From NCBI GenBank assembly GCA_050289485.1, contig JBNKFV010000014.1, forward strand, positions 1-53,055: a stretch of DNA of 53,055 bases. Reading direction: 5' to 3'. The position numbers were made by a program, and so were the translations under genes. The notes below the pieces were generated by a model. The model was not told where the DNA came from and ran no database searches. It worked only from the letters and a program-made list of their open reading frames with translations. The stretch is from JBNKFV01 sp050289485. GTDB lineage: Bacteria; Pseudomonadota; Gammaproteobacteria; Pseudomonadales; Cellvibrionaceae. This document shows, piece by piece, positions 45,385 to 53,055 of this stretch (its first letter is position 1; each line of letters starts with the position of its first letter).

Positions 45385-45416
45385 AATAAAAAGCCTGGGG
45401 CAATGATGCCCCTGGC
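45385..45416 (-). terminator. Imperfect terminator between the aminotransferase and antiporter genes
   Basis: On the minus strand the stem GCCAGGGGC / GCCCCAGGC, with one central mismatch and a 6-base loop, is followed by TTTTTATTTT. Partial termination would lower antiporter expression relative to the aminotransferase. Confidence 0.55.
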
Positions 45417-45429
45417 AGTATTGAAAGTA

Positions 45430-46824
45430 TTACTTCAACAGGCCTGTAACCGTTAATTCGGCAATAGTTTCTTTAATGCTGCTATAAAGAATGTCAAATG
45501 CAGTGTTGCAATCACTTTTACTAAAGATTAATGGTGGTGAAAGCACAATAAGATTAACGATAGGACGAATTACCAACCCCTTCTGTTGGCAGCGCTTGAA
45601 TACACGCTGGGCAACATTGATAGTGGCATCAAAGTAAGATTTAGAGGCTTTATCGCTAACCAGCTCAATGCCGAGCATAAAGTGGCTGCCGCGCACATCG
45701 CCAACGATAGAAAGGTCTTGAAGGCCTTGCATTTTTTTCTGGAAATAAGGGCCTGCTTCGCGCACATGTTCAAGTAGGTTTTCACGCTCGATAATTTCGA
45801 TATTTTTCAGCGCTGCCGCACAGGCAACCGCATGACCAGAATAAGTGAAGCCTAGTGTCAGAGCACCACCAGGGCATTGAGGTTTGCTAATGGCCTCATA
45901 AATGTCGTCAGAAATTAACGTGGCACCCAGAGGGATGTAACCGGAGCTAATCCCTTTTGCCGTTACAATAATGTCGGGTTTGTACCCGTAAACGGTTTCT
46001 GAACTAAACCATTGGCCGAGACGACCAAAGGCGGTTACCACCTCATCGGCAATATATAAAATGTCATTGGCTTGGCACACTTCCCACATGCGTTTGTGGT
46101 AACCCTCCGGGGCAACCAGTACGCCGCCCGCGCCCATAATGGGTTCGGCAAAAAATGCAGCAATATTGTCTGCACCAAGCTGCGCAATGCGATCTTCAAA
46201 TTCTTTAACCAAGTGATCACAGTAAGCTGCCTCGTGCATTCCTTCTGGACAACGATACATATTGGCGGCAGACAAACGGCTGATAAGATCTTGAGCGATG
46301 TCATTAAATTTGATTTTACAACTTTCGATACCGGTGAGGCTTGCCGCAAAATAGGTGCTGCCGTGATAGGCATTTGTGCGTGCGATCAATTGCTTTTTGT
46401 TGGGCAAGCCTTTTTGCTCAAAATAGTAATGCGCCAAGCGTGCGGCAATATCGTTGGCTGCCGAACCGCTGCCGCTATAAAAAACGTGGTTAATGTGCTT
46501 TGGCGCTAGTGATGCCAACTTGGCAGACAGCAATGCTGCGGGTTCGTTAGTACTATGCCCAAACGGGTTGTAGTACTGCATTTTTAACACTTGCGCCGAA
46601 ATAGCTTCCGCCATTTCTTTTCGGCCATGGCCGATATTGACACACCAAAGGCCTGCAATACCGTCTAAATAACGTTTACCTTCATTATCAGTCACATGCA
46701 CGCCGGATGCTTCACTGATAATCTGGCTACCCTCTTTGTCAAAGCAAGAGAAATCAGTGTAGGGGTGAATAAAATGATCTTTATCCATCCCCCACAATGA
46801 ACGAGAGTCACCATTGATAGTCAT
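45430..46824 (-). CDS. Class III omega-aminotransferase
   Basis: 464 residues from the ATG at 46824, which has CAGGA 8 bases upstream. The longer frame to 46887 runs into the regulatory spacer. Motifs include HPYTDFSCFDKEGSQI, YLDGIAGLWCVNIGHGRKEM, YSGSGSAANDIAARLAHYY, the Asp of YIADEVVTAFGRLGQ, and the PLP lysine in TAKGISSGYIPLGA. It resembles putrescine/beta-alanine:pyruvate aminotransferases (SpuC group). The neighbouring carbamoyl-amino-acid hydrolase suggests beta-alanine or a similar omega-amino acid as substrate, but this is inference. Confidence 0.92.
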   Translation of the reverse strand: MTINGDSRSLWGMDKDHFIHPYTDFSCFDKEGSQIISEASGVHVTDNEGKRYLDGIAGLWCVNIGHGRKEMAEAISAQVLKMQYYNPFGHSTNEPAALLSAKLASLAPKHINHVFYSGSGSAANDIAARLAHYYFEQKGLPNKKQLIARTNAYHGSTYFAASLTGIESCKIKFNDIAQDLISRLSAANMYRCPEGMHEAAYCDHLVKEFEDRIAQLGADNIAAFFAEPIMGAGGVLVAPEGYHKRMWEVCQANDILYIADEVVTAFGRLGQWFSSETVYGYKPDIIVTAKGISSGYIPLGATLISDDIYEAISKPQCPGGALTLGFTYSGHAVACAAALKNIEIIERENLLEHVREAGPYFQKKMQGLQDLSIVGDVRGSHFMLGIELVSDKASKSYFDATINVAQRVFKRCQQKGLVIRPIVNLIVLSPPLIFSKSDCNTAFDILYSSIKETIAELTVTGLLK

Positions 46825-46890
46825 AATTATGTCCTGAGTTATAGAGAGCCAAACTACAGCCTGTATCAAACCAGAGGCGTCGTGCACTAC

Positions 46891-46912
46891 CTATTCCCCC
46901 ATGGGGGGACAG
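46891..46912. promoter_or_regulatory. Candidate operator: C/G-tract palindrome between divergent genes
   Basis: CTATTCCCCCATGGGGGGACAG contains the perfect 12-bp palindrome CCCCCATGGGGG (46896-46907), and 10 of 12 positions match across the wider dyad. It lies about 70 bases before the aminotransferase start and 75 before the LuxR-type gene. A binding site for that regulator is the simplest reading. Confidence 0.5.
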
Positions 46913-46984
46913 TCAGTGTTGGGTTGGCATTTCTATGCGGGGGGATGGCAGCTATAATGAGGCCGAAACCACTACGGTGGGCTT

Positions 46985-47863
46985 TTGAAAGAGGGGGTGG
47001 CCTTGCCTAGGCGTTTTTTTAACAGTGAAGAGTGGGCGAAAGATCTGGCGTTGCTGATATCGTCTATCGGCAATCAGGCCATGGCAATGCAGTTGGCAAC
47101 GCTGTGTCAGTCTATCTCTGGCTATGAAACCTCTTTCATCGTGGCTTTCTCGCACGATCAGCGTCCCATTCATGTATTTGATAACTTGCCACCAGAGGTC
47201 TCTGGCAAGGTACTGCGACCTTATTTTGACGGTGCCTATTTGCTTGACCCGCTCTATTCCCTATATCTCAACCAAGCCCCTGATGGTATTTATCGAATAG
47301 TTGATTTAGCCCCCGATAATTTTACCGAAAGTGAATATTATAAAAGTTATTATTCCGAGACAGAGCTGTCCGACGAGACCTGTATTTTTATTAACATCGG
47401 TAATGAAGCCGGCTTAACTATTTCACTGGGCAACCGTAATAGCCCTAAAATTAAGAATGCCGATATCGCCAAGCTGCAAACGATCCTGCCACTGCTGTCG
47501 ACCGTTTGCCAAAAACATGAAGAAACCATGGGCATCCGCAATGGTAATGCCACAGAAACAAAATGGCTGATGGGAGCGCCGCTTGATAGAGCGTTTAACA
47601 ATTTTGGCAAAGATCATCTCAGCCAGCGCGAACGCGAAGTGGTGCAGCTCACGTTAAAGGGGCACTCGAATAAATCGATTGCCCGCTTGCTGGATATCAC
47701 TATCGACACCGTAAAGGTTTATAACAAACGCTTTCATACCAAACTGAATATTTCGACCCAAGCAGAATTGTTTTCGTTATTTTTGGAAGCTATCTCCATG
47801 GTGCCCATTGACTCCGATGTAGACCCGCTCACCCACTTTTTCGAGATCACGTCAAATCAGTGA
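46985..47863 (+). CDS. LuxR-type helix-turn-helix transcriptional regulator
   Basis: About 292 residues if it begins at the TTG at 46985. GTG at 46997 is another candidate, and the start is uncertain. The C-terminal HTH is clear: LSQREREVVQLTLKGHSNKS followed by IARLLDITIDTVKVYNKRFH, near residues 213-262. The N-terminal ~200 residues are a ligand-sensing domain unlike the acyl-homoserine-lactone type (FDGAYLLDPLYSLYLNQAPDG). It is divergent from the aminotransferase across a 160-bp spacer with a C/G-tract palindrome, and upstream of the carbamoyl hydrolase. Likely local regulator of both. Confidence 0.85.
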   Translation: MKEGVALPRRFFNSEEWAKDLALLISSIGNQAMAMQLATLCQSISGYETSFIVAFSHDQRPIHVFDNLPPEVSGKVLRPYFDGAYLLDPLYSLYLNQAPDGIYRIVDLAPDNFTESEYYKSYYSETELSDETCIFINIGNEAGLTISLGNRNSPKIKNADIAKLQTILPLLSTVCQKHEETMGIRNGNATETKWLMGAPLDRAFNNFGKDHLSQREREVVQLTLKGHSNKSIARLLDITIDTVKVYNKRFHTKLNISTQAELFSLFLEAISMVPIDSDVDPLTHFFEITSNQ

Positions 47864-47999
47864 TGCTCTTGGCTGGCAATCGCTGCTTTAGCCAAGTTGA
47901 ACCACAAGCAGTACCCTTATCGGGGAATGCCTTTACAGTGCAAAGCCTCTTATCGTTTAGGGTTTGTTAAACCGCAATGCATAATCAGCAGGAATTACT

Positions 48000-49244
48000 A
48001 TGTCTTTATCATCGACGCTTAGCACAAATCAGCAGCGCCTTTGGGATAGCCTTATGGAGATGGCTAAAATTGGTGCTACGCCTAAAGGTGGTTGCAATCG
48101 CCAAGCCTTAACGGACGAAGACAAGCGTGGTAGAGACCTGTTTATCCAGTGGTGTAAAGAAGCTGGATGCAGCATAAAGGTTGATACTATGGGTAATATT
48201 TTTGCACGTCGCGAAGGCGCTAACCCCCACCTGCCCCCAGTAATCACTGGCAGCCACCTCGATACGCAACCAACCGGTGGCAAATATGACGGCGTGTACG
48301 GTGTTCTGGCTGGTCTGGAAGTGATTCGCACCCTCAATGACAACAACATTCGCACCGAATGCGCTATCGAAACCGTGGTTTGGACCAATGAAGAAGGTGC
48401 CCGCTTTAGTCCAGCGATGATAGGTTCTGGCGTATGGGGTGGCGAGTTCGACCTGGACTACGGCCACAGCTGCAGCGACAAAGAAGGCAAAACCATCAAA
48501 GATGAGCTCATTCGCATCGGCTATCTGGGCGAGGAAGAATGTAAAGCCAAGCCCGTTAAAGCTGCCTTTGAAGCACATATTGAGCAAGGCCCGATTCTTG
48601 AGGCAGAAGCACTGACGATAGGCGTGGTATCTGGCGTACAGGGCATGAACTGGTACGACCTCACGCTGATCGGCAAGCCCTGCCACGCAGGCCCCAGCCC
48701 TATGGAAATCCGACAAGACCCGTTTATGGGCCTGGCTGCTATTGTGAATGACTTGTATGCCTTAGCTGCCGAATACGCGCCCTGGTCGCGCGTGACCTTT
48801 GGCGATATTAAAGCAGAGCCTGGTGCTCGTAACACGGTGCCGGAAAAGCTGATCCTTGCCGTAGACCTTCGCCACCCGGATCAAGCAATGCTCGATACCA
48901 TGGATCAACGTTTTCGTGAGATCGTCGCCAAGCATACCGATCACTTTAAACTGGGTAGCGAAATTCGGGATGAATGGAAATCACCTGCGGTGCTGTTTGA
49001 TAAAGACTGCGTTAGTGCCGTGGAATCATCGGTCAAAGCGCTGGGGCATAGTTACAAAACGTTGTTCTCGGGCGCAGGTCACGACTCAGTTTATGTGTCG
49101 CGAGTGGTGCCGGCATCGATGATTTTTGTACCCTGCAAAGATGGCCTCTCTCATAACGAAGCCGAAGAGGCTGCCAGTGAACATCTCACAGCGGGTTGCG
49201 ATGTGTTGTTAGACGCGATGTTGGCAATGGCTAAAGTGTGTTGA
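48000..49244 (+). CDS. Zn-dependent N-carbamoyl-amino-acid hydrolase (M20 / hydantoinase-carbamoylase family)
   Basis: 414 residues, with AGCAGGA 8 bases upstream. Metal-site motifs are present: TGSHLDTQPTGGKYDGVYG (His86, Asp97), WTNEEGARFSPAM (Glu131/132) and AHIEQGPILE. SGAGHDSVYV is near the C-terminus. The family covers N-carbamoyl-L-amino acid hydrolase, beta-ureidopropionase and allantoate amidohydrolase, which cannot be separated by eye. With the omega-aminotransferase nearby, N-carbamoyl-beta-alanine to beta-alanine to malonate semialdehyde is attractive, but dihydropyrimidinase and dehydrogenase genes are not in the window. Confidence 0.88.
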   Translation: MSLSSTLSTNQQRLWDSLMEMAKIGATPKGGCNRQALTDEDKRGRDLFIQWCKEAGCSIKVDTMGNIFARREGANPHLPPVITGSHLDTQPTGGKYDGVYGVLAGLEVIRTLNDNNIRTECAIETVVWTNEEGARFSPAMIGSGVWGGEFDLDYGHSCSDKEGKTIKDELIRIGYLGEEECKAKPVKAAFEAHIEQGPILEAEALTIGVVSGVQGMNWYDLTLIGKPCHAGPSPMEIRQDPFMGLAAIVNDLYALAAEYAPWSRVTFGDIKAEPGARNTVPEKLILAVDLRHPDQAMLDTMDQRFREIVAKHTDHFKLGSEIRDEWKSPAVLFDKDCVSAVESSVKALGHSYKTLFSGAGHDSVYVSRVVPASMIFVPCKDGLSHNEAEEAASEHLTAGCDVLLDAMLAMAKVC

Positions 49245-49277
49245 TCATTGGGGGCATCACCTGTGTCCCTGTATATA

Positions 49278-49295
49278 GAGGGGTGAGAGCCCCTC
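49278..49295. terminator. Weak hairpin between convergent genes
   Basis: GAGGGG / CCCCTC with a 6-base loop lies between the hydrolase stop and the EAL/HDOD stop. There is no T-run, so it is at most a weak terminator. Confidence 0.35.
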
Positions 49296-49298
49296 GGA

Positions 49299-50513
49299 TT
49301 AATAAAGAGACTCCATTTTCCGAACCCAGTTAAGCGCTTCCAGGTACTGCTCAGTTGTTGTCAAGGCGCCCAAGCCGCCCTGTTTTAACGTTGCCCAATC
49401 GATCTCTGCCCAGTTTCCTTGCTCGTATTGCTTAATGGTTGAAAGTATCAACCCCATTTTTCCGTCGTGGTGAGTCAGTGCGGCTTTTAGATCTTTACTG
49501 AGAGGCAGCTTGTCGACGATATCGTGCAAGGGTTGGTCGAGGAATGCATCGACGGTAGATAGCAAGCCCAGGGTGAAGTAGCTTTCGGGTGTGACGTCTG
49601 GCTGAATGAGATTGCCCAGCTGCTGACATAATTTTGCGCGGGTCAGGGTGGTAACGATTAATTCTTTTGGTTTGTCCTCTAGCTTGTTCAGTGCTATCAG
49701 GCTGGCCCAGCCTCGAATCTGATTAATACCCAGCAACATAATGGCTTGCCGCAATGATGAAATCTCTTGGGCAAAGCGGTAGGCCGCAGAATTAATCAGT
49801 CGTAGCAGCTTGTAACTGAGTACTGGGTCGCGGCTGATAACCTGCTCCAGCGTATCGATCGAGATATCTGAACGATACAGCTCGGCCAGTAAGGCCATAA
49901 CGGTAGTGCGATTTTCTACCGTTTTTTTGCCTTTGATGAGATCGGGGCGTGATAAAAAATACCCCTGAAACAGGGAAAAGCCGAGTGCTTTACAGTGCTC
50001 AAGTTGCTCATGGGTTTCAATTTTCTCTGCAAGTAATCGCGCATGGGGTTGCAGCTGCTTTACATGCTGTTGCAACTGGGCCTCTGTGAGTTCAAGTACG
50101 TCTAGCTTGATGATGTCTGCATAGAGCACCAGTACCGCTGTATCGGCGGTGAGCACAAAGTCGTCCAGCGCGATAGTGAATCCGGCTCTTTTCAGGCGTG
50201 CCAGGTTGTCCAGCAGTGCCTGATCAATTACCTGGTTTTCCAGTACTTCCACCACTAAGCGCTGTGGTGTAAAGGGTAACTCAGTACCTAGCAGCTGTTG
50301 GGTAAAATTAACAAAGGCAACTTTCTCACCGACTACGTCGTTAATGGCGAGTTCGGTAAATGCATTAAGCAATACCTGTGAGGTTGCCTGTTCTCCGTCG
50401 GCGAGCGGTTCCCCGGCTTCTTGAGCTGATCGGTACAGCAGCTCGTAGCCGTAAACTTGAAGTTCACGATCAAAAATTGGCTGGCGTGCAAGCAGAATCG
50501 GCGACTGAGGCAT
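49299..50513 (-). CDS. EAL-HDOD two-domain signalling protein (YuxH-like)
   Basis: 404 residues. The N-terminal half is an EAL-type domain beginning LLARQPIFDRELQVYGYELL, with FTIALDDFVL and LGFSLFQGYFLSRPD. The usual catalytic EAL triad is replaced by YELLYR, and key metal ligands look absent, so c-di-GMP hydrolysis is doubtful. The C-terminal half is HDOD (VISRDPVLSYKLLRLINSAA, LRQAIMLLGINQIRGWASLI). Such proteins act as c-di-GMP-linked or stress signalling scaffolds. Monocistronic and cytosolic. Confidence 0.9.
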   Translation of the reverse strand: MPQSPILLARQPIFDRELQVYGYELLYRSAQEAGEPLADGEQATSQVLLNAFTELAINDVVGEKVAFVNFTQQLLGTELPFTPQRLVVEVLENQVIDQALLDNLARLKRAGFTIALDDFVLTADTAVLVLYADIIKLDVLELTEAQLQQHVKQLQPHARLLAEKIETHEQLEHCKALGFSLFQGYFLSRPDLIKGKKTVENRTTVMALLAELYRSDISIDTLEQVISRDPVLSYKLLRLINSAAYRFAQEISSLRQAIMLLGINQIRGWASLIALNKLEDKPKELIVTTLTRAKLCQQLGNLIQPDVTPESYFTLGLLSTVDAFLDQPLHDIVDKLPLSKDLKAALTHHDGKMGLILSTIKQYEQGNWAEIDWATLKQGGLGALTTTEQYLEALNWVRKMESLY

Positions 50514-50693
50514 GCATAGGCTCTTTTTCCAGGTGGATACGGGGTAGCCCGTAATATCATTAAGTAATAATAGTAATGTTGAATGCTATGTCAGGTTAAC
50601 AACTTGTTGCATACGTTACTTACAGAATGGCAAATCTTTCTACGGCAGCGATCTTCGTGTTGATTTTGGCGACATTGTGGCTATTGATCAAAC

Positions 50694-50714
50694 ACGCTGC
50701 CAGCTTGGCAGCGT
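50694..50714. repeat. 9-bp perfect hairpin downstream of the broken SDR gene
   Basis: ACGCTGCCA and TGGCAGCGT flank GCT. On the minus strand it follows the SDR stop by 35 bases and is trailed by GTTTG, so it could be that gene's former terminator. Confidence 0.45.
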
Positions 50715-50749
50715 TGCTTTGCATAAAAATAGGTGGGCGATAGCTGGGA

Positions 50750-51193
50750 TCAAGCCCCTGCAGAGAGCCAGTCGAGTGAACCGGTTTGCTGCTCTGGCCC
50801 CAGAGTCATATAGCCACCGTCAACCGGCAGATCAATACCAGTAATATGCTTGGCGGCGTCGGAGCACAAAAACAAACAGGCGTTCGCCACATCAAGCTGA
50901 TCGCCTATTTTGCCCTGTGGATGCATCAGCGCACCTGCCTCATCCGCTTTGGCGCGATCACCGTTGACGCACATGGCGATAGGGTCACTCCAGGTCCAGC
51001 CGGGTGATACGCAGTTAACCCGTATCCCATGTTCAGCCAGCTGTGCGGCTTGCAAGCGCGTCATATGCAGGTTGCAGGCCTTCGATAGCGCGTACATATA
51101 GCGGCCAAACTGCACCACCTTGCCGCTGACACTACCAAAGTTAACTACCGCCCCGCGGCTATCTTTCAGGTACTGAGAGGCCTTTTGTACAGT
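50750..51193 (-). pseudogene. 5'-truncated short-chain dehydrogenase/reductase
   Basis: The frame is open from 51193 (bounded upstream by an in-frame TGA at 51194-51196) to the stop at 50750, about 147 codons. It reads QKASQYLKDSRGAVVNFGSV, then the YxxxK active site in YMYALSKACN, HGIRVNCVSPGWTWSD, and ITGIDLPVDGGYMTLG. The Rossmann N-terminus with the TGxxxGxG cofactor motif and the NAG segment is missing, and the sequence upstream of 51193 is unrelated. Roughly the first 100 residues have been lost, so this is a deletion remnant. Confidence 0.8.
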
Positions 51194-51416
51194 TCATATA
51201 GTTTCGTTATCTTGAAAAACTTCAAAATGCCAGATTTCTTGTAGTAGATCCTCTCTATGTTGCAACGGTGTTTTAATTCACTGTGAGCGTCGAGTTCGCT
51301 ATCTTAGTTAGTTTGGTGATTTAATATTGAGCAATTTGTGTTATTCACTAAAATCGTGCAGTCAGGCTGGATGGCCTGAACACGACAAGGAACTAAAAAC
51401 AGCATAGGAAATACAG

Positions 51417-52829
51417 GTGAAAAATATAAACAAGGCCCTCATTCGTCTGTTGTGCGGTTGGGTACTCTTGAGCTTCTCGCTGCTGGCGCAGGCCGGTTTT
51501 TATACGGCGATGCAGTTGTATCAAGACAAACGCTTTCCGGAAGCGATGGAGGCTTTCGAAGCGCTCGCTGCGATTGGTGATCGGTCGTCGTTGTTTAATT
51601 TAGGGGTAATGTATTATCGCGGAGAGTCGGTAGATGTTGATCCAATTAAAGCTTATGCCCTGATGAGTATCGCGAATGAAGGCCTTAACGATGAACAGTT
51701 TTCAAAAGTCATAAATACCATTTGGAGTCGCTTCACAGAAGAAGAAAAAGTACGGGCGAAACAAAGCGTCGGGGCGTTAGACAAAGACTATAATATTGCT
51801 ATTGTTCGCAGCAGGGTCTTGCCAAAGCCACTGGCTGATGAAGACTGCCCGCCAGAAGTTCAACCTATTAAACGCGAACCTCCTCGCTATCCCAAGTTTG
51901 AGCTACAGGCGGGAACCATGGGGTTTACGCTTCTCGAATATACGATTTCACCAGAAGGATATGTTCGAGACATTATACCGATTTCTTCAACGGGTAAGCA
52001 TTTTACGAGAGAGTCAGTAATAGCTGCGAAGAAATTCCGCTACGCACCGCCGGTAGGGGGCATTAAGTATGCGGAAAGAATAGCGATTACTTATGCCATT
52101 GCAGGTGATCAAAAAGTTAACGAAAGACCTATTCGTAGAAACCTGAGTGATTTGCAGAAAAAAGCCGATGGGGGTGATGTCGTCGCTCAGTATTCGCTGG
52201 CAAACCACATGAACGCTTATCGGCGTTTTAAACGTTATCTGAGCGATGATATAAGTCTGGAGCATCAAAAAGCAAATGAGTGGTATCTAAAGGCAGCAGA
52301 AGGTGGTTTGCCCCATGCACAGTTTACGTTGGGGAGAAACATGTTGATTGGCCAAGGCTGCGAGGTAGATGTTGAGTCTGGCTACAAGTGGATTAACGCT
52401 GCGGCTTTGTCTGGCTACTCACCTGCCCAGCGTTATTTGGGTGAAAGCAGTTTTTCACCGAACGACAGTGCAGAAAAAGAGGCAGTGCAAGCCTCTGTTG
52501 GCTGGTTAAAAAACGCAGCACTTAATGGCGACTTTCCGGCAAAGCTCTATTTGGCTTGGGAATTGTCTACCTCGGCCTTCCCTGAATACCTCAACCCGGA
52601 AGAAGCATTGGCCATGCTTGATACCGACCCCGGCGATTATTACGACGAGGTGAGAATACTGGAAACCAAAGCTGCCGCGTACGCTGCCATGGGTGACTTT
52701 AAGAAAGCTGCGTCCTTGCAAAAGAAAGCTCTCAAAAAAGCCAAAAAACTTGATTGGGAAATTCCGGTTATATCAGAGCGCTTGGCTTTGTATCAAAGTG
52801 ATAAGTCATTTCAGGGAGCTTACTACTGA
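51417..52829 (+). CDS. Exported TonB-like and Sel1-repeat protein
   Basis: 470 residues from a GTG at 51417, with AGGAAA about 7 bases upstream. The signal peptide ends LLAQAG. It begins with Sel1/TPR-like units (YTAMQLYQDKRFPEAMEAFE, SSLFNLGVMYYRGESVDVDP). A TonB C-terminal-like domain follows near residues 150-225 (LLEYTISPEGYVRDIIPISS, ESVIAAKKFRYAPPVGG). Further Sel1 repeats come after it (ANEWYLKAAEGGLPHAQFTL, GYKWINAAALSGYSPAQRYL). Periplasmic. The TonB domain set between repeats, without a membrane anchor, suggests a scaffold rather than a classical energiser. Confidence 0.85.
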   Translation: MKNINKALIRLLCGWVLLSFSLLAQAGFYTAMQLYQDKRFPEAMEAFEALAAIGDRSSLFNLGVMYYRGESVDVDPIKAYALMSIANEGLNDEQFSKVINTIWSRFTEEEKVRAKQSVGALDKDYNIAIVRSRVLPKPLADEDCPPEVQPIKREPPRYPKFELQAGTMGFTLLEYTISPEGYVRDIIPISSTGKHFTRESVIAAKKFRYAPPVGGIKYAERIAITYAIAGDQKVNERPIRRNLSDLQKKADGGDVVAQYSLANHMNAYRRFKRYLSDDISLEHQKANEWYLKAAEGGLPHAQFTLGRNMLIGQGCEVDVESGYKWINAAALSGYSPAQRYLGESSFSPNDSAEKEAVQASVGWLKNAALNGDFPAKLYLAWELSTSAFPEYLNPEEALAMLDTDPGDYYDEVRILETKAAAYAAMGDFKKAASLQKKALKKAKKLDWEIPVISERLALYQSDKSFQGAYY

Positions 52830-52902
52830 AAGGTGTTATCACTCGTTACTGGGTTGTTATGGGGCCGCTGATTAGATTCGTATCCTATACTAGATGAACG
52901 AA

Positions 52903-52928
52903 AAAGCCCCGGCGTTAACCGAGGCTTT
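52903..52928. terminator. Imperfect bidirectional terminator
   Basis: AAAGCCCCGG / CCGAGGCTTT with one mismatch and a 6-base loop. A-runs precede it and TTTAAAATT follows. It ends the TonB/Sel1 gene and possibly a minus-strand transcript from beyond the window. Confidence 0.6.
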
Positions 52929-52937
52929 AAAATTAAG

Positions 52938-52955
52938 TGGTGCCCAGAGGCGGAA
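52938..52955 (-). other. 18-bp tRNA-Phe 3'-end fragment (attachment-site-like)
   Basis: Read on the minus strand this is TTCCGCCTCTGGGCACCA: the T-loop end, T-stem 3' strand, acceptor 3' strand, discriminator A and CCA. It agrees with my memory of gammaproteobacterial tRNA-Phe genes of the form GCCCAGG...TCTGGGCACCA. The rest of the tRNA is absent, because the sequence diverges immediately. tRNA 3' ends are common integrase att cores. Confidence 0.5.
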
Positions 52956-53029
52956 AGCGCGGCAGGAAAGCCGCGATTCACAGCTTAGCTGCCCGAAGGG
53001 CGAGCTACAGGGAAGTAGCGAGTGAATCG
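52956..53029. repeat. Folded intergenic repeat-like element
   Basis: Nested dyads: GCGGC/GCCGC near 52960-52975, CGATTCAC (52974-52981) with GTGAATCG (53022-53029), and an inner GCCC-GAA-GGGC hairpin near 52990-53002. It resembles the folded element at 23-139 in having a central CCCGAAGGG-type tip. It may continue past the window. Confidence 0.45.
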
Positions 53030-53055
53030 AACTGGGTTCGGTTGCGCCTGCACGG

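Noticed and set aside
50627..50743. Open frame for a 38-residue hydrophobic peptide (MANLSTAAIFVLILATLWLL...) on the plus strand.
   Set aside because: No ribosome-binding site precedes the ATG, and it runs through the hairpin at 50694-50714. One membrane-like segment alone is weak evidence.
52938..53055. A complete tRNA gene interrupted by a 70-bp insert.
   Set aside because: ATCGAAC reappears after the insert, but the following bases do not give a T-stem, anticodon arm or D arm, so only the 18-bp 3' end is supported.

Overview
The window looks like chromosomal DNA of a free-living, probably marine, Gammaproteobacterium. The evidence is the pckA/hslO/hslR/yrfG gene set arranged much as in enterics, GspA/GspB secretion accessory genes, gmhA/gmhB for LPS heptose, a TonB-dependent receptor, sodium-coupled transporters, and many Sec lipoproteins with a 'CGGG' start. 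A Cellvibrionales-type organism is my inference, not something the sequence proves. I see no rRNA, CRISPR array, intact tRNA, integrase or intact IS element.

Layout. 1-294: terminator plus a folded ~117-bp inverted-repeat element. 295-8874: a divergent cluster of exported, heme-motif (CXXCH) proteins: an HzsA-like lipoprotein, a one-heme protein, a LamG lipoprotein with two heme motifs, and a DUF1501-like protein. 8877-11606: an unrecognised gene and an Ig-like-repeat lipoprotein. 11854-13051: ligAB, a protocatechuate 4,5-dioxygenase standing alone. 13135-16662: tex and a class II sirtuin.

17101-19808: an AT-rich insert and the most interesting locus. It encodes an outer-membrane beta-barrel, a Sec-exported 104-aa precursor with a textbook double-glycine-type leader (ending GA), two tandem 93-aa zinc-ribbon membrane proteins, and an exported C39 (double-glycine) peptidase. 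I read it as a periplasmic leader-processing and peptide export or assembly system, with Fap amyloid (FapD/FapF) as the nearest concept I know.

19863-30523: GNAT/gspB/gspA, an AEC carrier, a diguanylate cyclase, pckA, hslO (Hsp33), a DUF4124 protein, a trypsin-like PDZ protease and an Lrp-type regulator. 30780-36324: a TonB receptor, an NSS sodium symporter, PLP-dependent histidine decarboxylase and a translationally coupled ACT protein, diverging from the Lrp gene. 36337-38584: hslR-gmhB-gmhA-yrfG on the minus strand. 38785-42719: cysQ, a small coiled-coil protein and modABC. 42744-43602: an EAL-domain scrap and a small outer-membrane protein. 44026-49244: an omega-aminotransferase and NhaC-type antiporter divergent from a LuxR-type regulator and a carbamoyl-amino-acid hydrolase, probably an amino-acid or pyrimidine catabolic module. 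49299-53055: an EAL/HDOD protein, a 5'-truncated SDR gene, a TonB/Sel1 lipoprotein-like protein, and an 18-bp tRNA-Phe 3'-end fragment beside a folded repeat.

Starts were moved from the longest open frame wherever a ribosome-binding site, signal peptide or family length argued for a later codon. No database search was possible. Family names come from motif recognition.
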